DNA from: a bacterium
GTDB taxonomy: Bacteria > Chloroflexota > Dormibacteria > UBA8260 > Bog-877
Assembly (NCBI GenBank): GCA_021817025.1
Contig: JAKAWF010000033.1
Location: 1 to 19,889 of the forward strand
DNA: 19,889 nucleotides
Direction: 5' to 3'
Part shown: one piece after another, positions 1 through 5,546 of the stretch
Position numbering within the stretch: the first letter of the stretch is position 1
Layout: every line of letters starts with the position of its first letter
The notes under the pieces: model-generated
Database searches by the model: none
What the model was told of the DNA's origin: nothing
What the model saw: the letters and a program-made list of their open reading frames with translations, nothing else
Translations under genes and position numbers: made by a program

Positions 1-409
1 TCAGATCCGGCAGCGGAATGTCCTCGACATAGCGATCATGCACGGTGACGTCAACCAGGGTGCCCCCGCAGGCACAGCCGCTCACGGAACGCTCCACCGT
101 ATAGGTCACCGCCTCGTCGGGAGGCACCGCCCGCCGGTAGCTCTCATGGCCGCGTGGCCTAGCCGTGTGAGTTGAGCCGCCATCTCCCGACGGTCCGGGC
201 GGCGGTGGAGCTTTCCGCTTCTTCTTCTTCCCAAAGACCATGCTCTCCAGCTCGGCGATTCGAATAGCCTGCGTCTGATTGCTCTTCTGCAGTCCCTCAA
301 GCAGCGCTTGCTGGTCGAAAACGAGCGGGCGAAGAAGCAGAATCTCTTCGTGAGCGCCTGCCAAAGTGGCAGGCAGGTCCTTGCGCAACTGGTTCAATGA
401 AATTTGCAA
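1..409 (-). CDS. IS66-like transposase, N-terminal part (cut by left window edge)
   Basis: The reverse strand has an open frame from an in-frame stop near 450 down to base 1 with no stop, so the gene is cut by the window edge. The first plausible start is a TTG at 409; no ATG lies in frame until a Met just before the basic stretch, so the start is uncertain. The protein begins with a coiled-coil-like segment (LQKSNQTQAIRIAELESMVF), followed by a basic GKKKKRKAPPPP stretch, a Ser/Gly/His linker, then CACGGTLVDVTVHDRYVEDI. This order (helical leader ending in E-x-M-x-F-G-K, basic/proline linker, cysteine-containing segment, YVEDIPLP) resembles IS66-type TnpC transposases before their DDE core. 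The catalytic domain is outside the window, so activity cannot be judged. No TnpA/TnpB accessory genes or terminal repeats were recognised. Confidence 0.55.
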   Translation of the reverse strand, partial: MQISLNQLRKDLPATLAGAHEEILLLRPLVFDQQALLEGLQKSNQTQAIRIAELESMVFGKKKKRKAPPPPGPSGDGGSTHTARPRGHESYRRAVPPDEAVTYTVERSVSGCACGGTLVDVTVHDRYVEDIPLPDL

Positions 410-856
410 AACGTGGAGTGTGATGGAGTGCAGCGACCAGATCTCTCACGTCAGCCTATCGGGGGTTCCGGCCCCCTGTCAAGGAGGCTGTGAGCAGTTA
501 CCGAGCGGGGAGGTTCAGGGCGCGCTGAAGCAACTGACGGGGCTGCGCCACGGCCCGCCGCTGATGGGGCATCCGGGCCGCCGACCAGATGCCGGCGCGT
601 GAACGCCGCCACGACAGGGACCGTGCCACCCACATCCGGTCGCAGCCCGGGGCGGGCGCCTCCCGAGCTTTGCCTCCAACGGTTTGCGGGCCGGGAACCC
701 GGCCGCGATCATCAGATGACCTGCGGCGGTCGGCGCCACGCCCGCAGGCGTGAACTGACGGCGAACTGAAGCGGTTGTTGCGCGACTGTCACCGGCTCGC
801 GTCCCGCCCAGCTGAATCCACCAGCCAGCGTTGCTCCCAGGAGAGCCAGCGCGGAA
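410..856. other. Gene-free stretch between transposase and HD-GYP gene
   Basis: Short open frames here on both strands look like GC-rich chance frames: low-complexity Arg/Pro/Gly translations, no family motifs and no good ribosome-binding site. If the left gene is an insertion-sequence transposase, one end of the element should lie in this stretch, but I could not identify a terminal inverted repeat or target duplication. A nested inverted repeat at 452-490 is listed separately. Confidence 0.4.
452..490. repeat. Nested inverted repeat (possible hairpin)
   Basis: CAGCCT at 452-457 pairs with AGGCTG at 485-490. Inside it, GGGGG at 461-465 pairs with CCCCC at 472-476 around a 6-base loop. It lies just upstream of the transposase frame. 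It could be a structured RNA leader, part of an element end, or chance in GC-rich DNA. No T-tract follows on either side, so a classic intrinsic terminator is unlikely. Confidence 0.3.
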
Positions 857-2260
857 GTGGAGATCAGGATGGCACCGCCGACCCAGCCGGAGGATCCCTC
901 CTGGACCAGTCGCCCCTGGCTGGGACGAGGAGTGCAGGCGGCGGTGGTGGTGATCCCGGTCGCTGTCTCGGCCGGGGTGGCGACCGTCGCATCCCGCCTG
1001 ATCCAGCGGCCCCCTGACCTGGGGGGGCTCGCCTTGTGGTGGGCGGCGGTGTCGCTGTCCAGTCTGGCGGCGCTGTTCGCGACCGAGCGGGTCATGCGGC
1101 AGCTGCTGCCACTGGCCGCCCTTCTCAAGATCTCGATGATCTTTCCCGACCACGCTCCGGCGCGCTTTGCGCTGGCGCGGCGCAATCGCCGCCCCGAGGA
1201 GGTGGTCAGCCGCCTGAGGCAGCTGGGCAAGACCGCCGAGGAGGGTGACCTCGCAGCTGCCCAGACGGTGTTGGAGCTGGTGGTGGCCCTCAGCGTCCAC
1301 GACCGCCGCACCCGCGGCCACGGGGAGCGGGTCCGGGTCCTCACTGACATGATCGCGGCCGAGCTGAGGCTGCCGTCGCGGGACAGAGCCCGCCTGCGCT
1401 GGTCCGCCCTCCTGCACGACATTGGCAAGCTGACGGTGTCGGCGAGCCTCCTCAACAAGCGCGGCGAGCCTACCGCAATGGAGTGGCGGATCATCCACGG
1501 CCACCCCGAGGCCGGGGCGCGGCTGATCGCCCCCATCGTTCCCTGGCTGGGCCAGTGGGGTCCGGCGGTCGAGCAGCACCACGAGTGGTATGACGGCAGC
1601 GGCTACCCGAAGGGGTTGCGGGGCAACCAGATCAGCCTCGGGGCGCGCATCGTGTCGGTGGCAGACGTCTATGACACCATCACCGTCACCCGCGCCTATC
1701 GCCGTCCGGTGAGCGTGACCTCCGCTCGGGCGGAGCTGGTTCGGGTCGCCGGCAGCCAGCTGGATCCCGGCATTGTCAGGGCCTTCCTCAACGTCTCAGT
1801 GGGTCGGCTTTGGCGGGTGCTGGGTGTGGGCGCGCTGATCAACCAGATCCCGGTCTTGAATGAGCTGGCCACGACCGCTGCCCGGGTGGCTCCCGGCTTG
1901 GGCAACACCACCGCCGTGGCTGGGGCGGCAGGCGCCCTCGCCGTGGGTGGGGCTGGAATTGTTCCCGGCCCCGTCAACCGGGGAGCTGCGCAGATGACGT
2001 GGGGCGCCGTTGCCGCCCACAGCACCCAGGCTTTGACGACATACCCCGGGGTTCTTCCACCCCCTGCCCTGACCTCCCACGCAACATCGGGCCGAAGCGG
2101 CAGCCACGGCGGCTCCGCGAGCGCGCCGGGCCCAAGCGGCAGCCACGGCGGCTCCGGGAGCGCGCCGGGCCCAAGCGGCAGCCACGGCGGCCCCGGGAGC
2201 GCGCCGGGCCGAAGCGGTGGCTCGGGGAACGCCTCGCACTCGCCCACCGGTGCCCGCTGA
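857..2260 (+). CDS. Membrane-anchored HD-GYP domain protein (probable c-di-GMP phosphodiesterase)
   Basis: The 467-aa protein has two hydrophobic N-terminal segments (about residues 26-48 and 55-75), so it is probably membrane-anchored with a cytoplasmic catalytic part. The HD-GYP domain spans roughly 135-315 and looks intact: GHGERV at 154-159, HDIGK at 187-191, HPEAG at 216-220, HHEWYDGSGYP at 241-251, DVYDTITVTRAYR at 270-282 and LDPGIVRAFL at 302-311. Family members hydrolyse cyclic-di-GMP with a metal centre. After the domain comes an Ala/Gly-rich hydrophobic stretch (about 340-375), then a Ser/Gly/His/Pro tail with three 13-residue repeats. No sensory domain is evident. The GTG at 857 gives the longest form; ATG at 869 has GGAG at 859-862 at good spacing and may be the real start (463 aa). 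No operon partner lies upstream. Confidence 0.9.
   Translation: MEIRMAPPTQPEDPSWTSRPWLGRGVQAAVVVIPVAVSAGVATVASRLIQRPPDLGGLALWWAAVSLSSLAALFATERVMRQLLPLAALLKISMIFPDHAPARFALARRNRRPEEVVSRLRQLGKTAEEGDLAAAQTVLELVVALSVHDRRTRGHGERVRVLTDMIAAELRLPSRDRARLRWSALLHDIGKLTVSASLLNKRGEPTAMEWRIIHGHPEAGARLIAPIVPWLGQWGPAVEQHHEWYDGSGYPKGLRGNQISLGARIVSVADVYDTITVTRAYRRPVSVTSARAELVRVAGSQLDPGIVRAFLNVSVGRLWRVLGVGALINQIPVLNELATTAARVAPGLGNTTAVAGAAGALAVGGAGIVPGPVNRGAAQMTWGAVAAHSTQALTTYPGVLPPPALTSHATSGRSGSHGGSASAPGPSGSHGGSGSAPGPSGSHGGPGSAPGRSGGSGNASHSPTGAR
2096..2212 (+). repeat. Three tandem 39-bp repeats inside the HD-GYP gene
   Basis: Units at 2096-2134, 2135-2173 and 2174-2212 are nearly identical at the DNA level; neighbouring copies differ at one to two bases. 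They keep the frame and encode a 13-residue SGSHGGSGSAPGP-type unit. The high DNA identity points to recent expansion by slippage or recombination, so copy number may vary between strains. Confidence 0.9.
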
Positions 2261-2382
2261 ACCTGGAGCCCGAGAGAGTCCGCTGGGCGACGGTCGGGGG
2301 CGGGAACGGTCAAGAGGCGGCCGAGGTTGGTGGGCGCCTGGTTGAGACCGGGGTGATCGATCCCGGCCGGGTCGATTCGGCG

Positions 2383-2388
2383 TAGGCT
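2383..2388 (+). promoter_or_regulatory. Possible -10 element (TAGGCT) just before the four-cysteine gene
   Basis: TAGGCT fits the TANNNT form of a -10 hexamer and ends 11 bases before the GTG at 2400. No obvious Shine-Dalgarno lies between them, so a very short leader or near-leaderless message is possible. I did not find a good -35 at proper spacing. Confidence 0.3.
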
Positions 2389-2399
2389 AACCTGCACAA

Positions 2400-2771
2400 G
2401 TGGCGGATGCGATCGACCTGAGCGGAATGCACCGGGAGCTGGACTTGCTGAAGCGTCAGCTCTGTCACTGCCAGCTGCGGGGGGAGTGCCTGGGCTGCAA
2501 GGGGATCGAGATGATCCGGCAGCAGGTGGAGGCGGTGGCCGCCGCCGCCTCTCAGCCGGTGCTTCTTCAGGTGGCCCAGGAGGCCGCCGCCAAGGACATG
2601 CTCTCGCAGTTCTCCCAGATGCAGGAACGCTTGATGGACGACCCCCAGATCCGCCAGGCGGCCGACGCCTTCCGGGAGCGCCTCCTGGAGGATCCGGAGG
2701 CCCGCCGGATGATCGAGGAGCTGATGCAGCGGCTCGGACAGGAGGGGGACGACCCCGGCCCGTCGCAGTGA
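2400..2771 (+). CDS. Small four-cysteine protein of unknown function
   Basis: This 123-aa protein was not recognised as a member of a named family. It has a compact cysteine cluster C-x-C-x5-C-x2-C (Cys22, Cys24, Cys30, Cys33), which could bind zinc or another metal. The rest is mostly predicted helix, with two related segments, RLMDDPQIRQAADAF and RLLEDPEARRMIEEL, that look like an internal repeat. The tail is acidic and short. The start is GTG at 2400; no strong Shine-Dalgarno precedes it. Its stop overlaps the GTG of the CitE-like gene by four bases (GTGA), so the two are almost certainly translated from one message. The coupling suggests a helper or regulatory role for the downstream enzymes, but nothing in the sequence proves it. 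Confidence 0.75.
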   Translation: MADAIDLSGMHRELDLLKRQLCHCQLRGECLGCKGIEMIRQQVEAVAAAASQPVLLQVAQEAAAKDMLSQFSQMQERLMDDPQIRQAADAFRERLLEDPEARRMIEELMQRLGQEGDDPGPSQ

Positions 2772-3664
2772 CCCGGGCGCGGCGCTCGGTCCTGATCTGC
2801 CCGGGGGGCAATCCCAGGATGGTGGCCAAGGCGGCGGCCCTGCCGGCGGACGAGGTCATCCTCGATCTCGAGGATGCCGTCGCCTCCGGCGGGAAGGCCC
2901 AAGCCCGCGCGGACCTGGTCGGGCTGGTGGAGGCGCTCGACTTCGGAAGCCGGACTCTGGCGGTTCGGGTGAACCGCGTCGGGACCCCCGAGATCCTGCG
3001 CGACCTCCTCGAGCTGGTGCGGCGGATAGGGGCTCGGCTGGACTGCGTGGTGGTGCCCAAGGTGGGCTCCGTCGCCGAGGTCGGATTCGTGGACTGCTGT
3101 CTGGCCTCTCTGGAGGCTGAGGCGGGGCTCGGGCGGCGGATCGGGATCGAGCTCCAGATCGAGGACCCGGCGGGCCTGGAGGCGGCTTCGGACCTGGCCG
3201 CCTCCTCGACCCGGCTGGAGGCGCTGATATTCGGGCCCGGTGACTTCGCGGCCGCGATGGGCATGCCCCAGCTGACAATCGGGGGCGAGGGCCAGGACTA
3301 CCCAGGGGACATCTGGCAGTACCCGCTCTACCGGATCGCGGTCGCGGCCAGGGCCCGCGGGCTGCAGGTGATCGACGGTCCCTACTCCCAGATCACCGAC
3401 CAAGATGGCTTGGAGCGGGCCTGCCGCCGGGGCGCCGCCCTTGGCCTGGACGGCAAGTGGGCGATCCATCCGGCCCAGCTCGAGGCGGTCAATCGGGTCT
3501 TCACCCCGAGCGCGGCGCAGCTGGAGCGGGCCACGGCCGTGCTCCAGCGGGTCCGCGCCGAAGGCGGCGCCTCGGGCTTTGAAGGCGGGATGGTCGACGA
3601 GGCCACCCGCAGGATGGCGGAGGCGATTGTCTCTCGCGGCGCCCGGCGCGGGGGGGCCGGATGA
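2768..3664 (+). CDS. HpcH/HpaI aldolase / citrate-lyase beta (CitE)-like CoA-ester lyase
   Basis: The 298-aa product has the usual length and motifs of CitE/malyl-CoA-lyase-like TIM-barrel enzymes: RSVLICPGGNPRMVAKA near the N-terminus, DLEDAV at 33-38, the arginines of RVNR at 67-70, VVVPKV at 94-99, QIEDPAG at 130-136 (Glu132 in the metal-ligand position), FGPGDFAAAMG at 155-165 and GLDGKWAIHP at 226-235. Relatives cleave or form malyl-CoA, citramalyl-CoA or similar CoA esters with Mg2+, or act as thioesterases; the exact substrate cannot be read from sequence. The GTG start overlaps the previous stop (GTGA), and the stop overlaps the next ATG (ATGA at 3661-3664). The gene is therefore the middle member of a translationally coupled operon. 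No citrate-lyase alpha or gamma subunits are nearby, arguing against a true citrate lyase. Confidence 0.85.
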   Translation: MTRARRSVLICPGGNPRMVAKAAALPADEVILDLEDAVASGGKAQARADLVGLVEALDFGSRTLAVRVNRVGTPEILRDLLELVRRIGARLDCVVVPKVGSVAEVGFVDCCLASLEAEAGLGRRIGIELQIEDPAGLEAASDLAASSTRLEALIFGPGDFAAAMGMPQLTIGGEGQDYPGDIWQYPLYRIAVAARARGLQVIDGPYSQITDQDGLERACRRGAALGLDGKWAIHPAQLEAVNRVFTPSAAQLERATAVLQRVRAEGGASGFEGGMVDEATRRMAEAIVSRGARRGGAG

Positions 3665-4809
3665 GCGGCCAGCGCCAGATGGCGTCGAGACTGGCAATGG
3701 CCACCCGGGTGGTCCACGGGTCCGGCTTCGAGGACCTCGCGTCGGGAGCGGTGGTGCCGCCCTTGGTGATGTCGGCCACCTTCGACCACGCCAATCCCGG
3801 CGGCTGGGCGTACGGCCGTGAGGACAATCCGACCTGGGCCCTGCTGGAGCGGGCCGTGGCCGATCTCGAGGATGCGGCGGGAGCGGTGAGCTTCGGATCC
3901 GGGATGGCGGGGATTGCGGCCGTCCTGGAACTGGTCCCGGCGGGGGGCAGGGTGGTGGCCGCCCAGGACTCGTACACCGGCACCCGCGAGCTGCTGCAGC
4001 AGCTGGGGGCTTCCGGCCGCTGTGAGGTGGATCTCATCGACACCACCGACACCCTTGCCGTGGGGCGGGCGGCGGGCGGCTCGGCGATGGTGTGGCTGGA
4101 GACCTTGGGCAACCCGCTGCTGACGATTCCGGACCTCGCCGCCTGCGCTCGGCCAATCCACGAGGCGGGGGCGCTGATGGTCGTCGACAACACCTTCGCA
4201 ACCCCGATCCTGTGCCGTCCCCTCAGCTTCGGAGCTGACCTGGTGGTCCACTCCGCGTCCAAGTACATCGGCGGGCACGACGACCTGATCCTGGGGGTGG
4301 TGGCGGCTCGCGACCAGGGCCTCCTGCGCCGGCTGACCGACCACCGCACCAGCTCCGGGGCCTGCCCGGGCCAGTTGGAGGCGTGGTTGGCCCTGCGCGG
4401 GCTGCGGACCCTGGACGTCCGCCTCGCCCGCCAGCTGGCGAGCGCGCAGCTCTTGGCGGCGGCCATGGGGGTCGCTCCCGGGGTGCTCCGGGTCCACTAT
4501 CCAGGCCTTCCCGATCATCCCCAGCACGAGCTGGCCACGCGCCAGTTCGAGGGCCGCCACGGGGCCATGATCACAGTGGAGCTGGATGCTGGAGCCGAGC
4601 TGGCGGAGCGCTTCTGTGCCGCCACCAGGGTCTGGACCAACGCCACCAGCCTTGGTTCGGTGGGGTCCCTGCTGGAGCGCCGTGGGCGGTGGCCGGGGGA
4701 CGCGTACCTGCCGGCCGGGCTGGTCCGCCTCTCAGTGGGGGTGGAGGACCCCGACGATCTCCTCCGGGACCTGATTCAGGCACTTGCCGAGGTGGGCCTG
4801 GGGAGTTGA
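3661..4809 (+). CDS. Cys/Met metabolism PLP-dependent enzyme (cystathionine gamma-synthase/lyase family)
   Basis: The 382-aa protein matches the trans-sulfuration fold-type I family in length and motifs: YGREDNPT at 51-58 (phosphate-binding Tyr/Arg), SGMAG at 80-84, the stacking tyrosine region QDSYTGT at 102-108, VVDNTFATP at 174-182 with the PLP-pairing Asp176, SASKYIGGH at 198-206 with the Schiff-base Lys201, and LVRLSVGVED near the C-terminus with the carboxylate-binding Arg356. Members include cystathionine gamma-synthase, cystathionine beta/gamma-lyases, methionine gamma-lyase and O-acetylhomoserine sulfhydrylase; I cannot separate these. The ATG overlaps the upstream stop by four bases. 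Pairing with a CoA-ester lyase hints at degradation of a sulfur amino acid or its 2-oxo acid, which is inference. Its 3' end overlaps the convergent tetR gene by 34 bases. Confidence 0.88.
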   Translation: MSGQRQMASRLAMATRVVHGSGFEDLASGAVVPPLVMSATFDHANPGGWAYGREDNPTWALLERAVADLEDAAGAVSFGSGMAGIAAVLELVPAGGRVVAAQDSYTGTRELLQQLGASGRCEVDLIDTTDTLAVGRAAGGSAMVWLETLGNPLLTIPDLAACARPIHEAGALMVVDNTFATPILCRPLSFGADLVVHSASKYIGGHDDLILGVVAARDQGLLRRLTDHRTSSGACPGQLEAWLALRGLRTLDVRLARQLASAQLLAAAMGVAPGVLRVHYPGLPDHPQHELATRQFEGRHGAMITVELDAGAELAERFCAATRVWTNATSLGSVGSLLERRGRWPGDAYLPAGLVRLSVGVEDPDDLLRDLIQALAEVGLGS

Positions 4810-5426
4810 TCGGACTTGGGCCCCAGGAGTCCGCTCAGCAGGTCGATGATCGCGGCCCGGATCGCGGTCGGATCCAGGTCGGGGCCGGACACCGCCCAGT
4901 CCGCGACCGCGCCGTCGATGGTCATGGTGATCGCCCGCGCGTAGGTCCTGACGGGCAGGTCCGGGACCAGCTCGCCGGCCGCGATGCCGTCGGTGAGAAA
5001 GGCCTCGATGAAGGACCGGATCGCGTCTCGGCGCAGCCGCAGCGTCTGCCGCACCGCCTCGTTGGTGTGGGCTTCGGCGAGGGCGCTCAGGAGCAGGCCG
5101 GCTCCTCCGTTCTCGGACAGCCGCCCGAGGTAGAAGTCGACCGCGTGCTCCAGGCGCTGGCGGGGATCCTGGATGAGATCCATCTGCCGGCGCAGACTGG
5201 CCATCTCGTCGGCCGTCTGGCTGGTGCAGATGGCGGTGTAGAGCTCGGTCTTGCCGGCGAAATAGCGGTAGAGCAGGCCCACGGAGACGCCGCACTCGGC
5301 CGCTATCTCAGGCACGCTGGTCCCCGGCAGGCCGGAGCGGGAGAAGGCCCTGGCGGCTCCCTCCAGGATGCGCTGCCGGACCAGGTCCGCGTGCTTCGAA
5401 GCGGGATCGGTTGCGGTGGGAACCAA
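4776..5426 (-). CDS. TetR/AcrR-family transcriptional repressor
   Basis: The 216-aa form starts at TTG 5426, which has AAGGAG nine bases upstream; a GTG at 5459 would add 11 residues but has no good Shine-Dalgarno. The N-terminal TetR helix-turn-helix is clear: QRILEGAARAFSRSGLPGTS, then VPEIAAECGVSVGLLYRYFAGKTEL at about 38-62. The rest is the helical ligand-binding and dimer domain, with no recognisable ligand specificity. The gene is divergent from the MMPL exporter; the gap between them contains a perfect 18-bp palindrome, so it most likely represses the exporter and itself until an inducer binds. Its 3' end overlaps the convergent PLP-enzyme gene. Confidence 0.9.
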   Translation of the reverse strand: MVPTATDPASKHADLVRQRILEGAARAFSRSGLPGTSVPEIAAECGVSVGLLYRYFAGKTELYTAICTSQTADEMASLRRQMDLIQDPRQRLEHAVDFYLGRLSENGGAGLLLSALAEAHTNEAVRQTLRLRRDAIRSFIEAFLTDGIAAGELVPDLPVRTYARAITMTIDGAVADWAVSGPDLDPTAIRAAIIDLLSGLLGPKSDQLPRPTSASA

Positions 5427-5483
5427 CGGATCACTCTCCTTGGCAGCGAGCGGACGCACTGGCTGCTACCATAGCACTCTGTC

Positions 5484-5501
5484 TGAATGAATATTCATTC
5501 A
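5484..5501. promoter_or_regulatory. Perfect 18-bp palindrome, likely TetR operator
   Basis: TGAATGAAT at 5484-5492 is followed directly by its exact reverse complement ATTCATTCA at 5493-5501. It stands out as AT-rich in GC-rich DNA and lies between the divergent tetR and mmpL genes. TetR-family regulators such as Bacillus FadR recognise TGAATGA-N-TA-N-TCATTCA sites (from memory), which this matches closely. Flanking GTCT and AGAC bases extend the symmetry with a one-base offset. Confidence 0.8.
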
Positions 5502-5546
5502 TAGACCGGGCGCCGGTCCGTTCCGAGGTCAGGAGAGGCAGCAGCG

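Noticed and set aside
366..602. Possible small plus-strand gene upstream of the HD-GYP gene
   Set aside because: No good ribosome-binding site, no motif, and its first part overlaps the transposase frame; it looks like a chance open frame.
2096..2212. Direct repeats considered as a CRISPR-like array
   Set aside because: The units are contiguous with no unique spacers, keep reading frame and lie inside a coding region.
1696..3264. Minus-strand open frame of 522 codons across the HD-GYP, four-cysteine and CitE-like genes
   Set aside because: It crosses three well-supported plus-strand genes and their intergenic gap, and its translation is Pro/Arg/Ser-rich without recognisable domains.
4383..5474. 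Plus-strand open frame of 363 codons across the end of the PLP gene and tetR
   Set aside because: It is antisense to a clear TetR repressor and out of frame with the PLP enzyme; the translation is Gly/Pro/Arg-rich.
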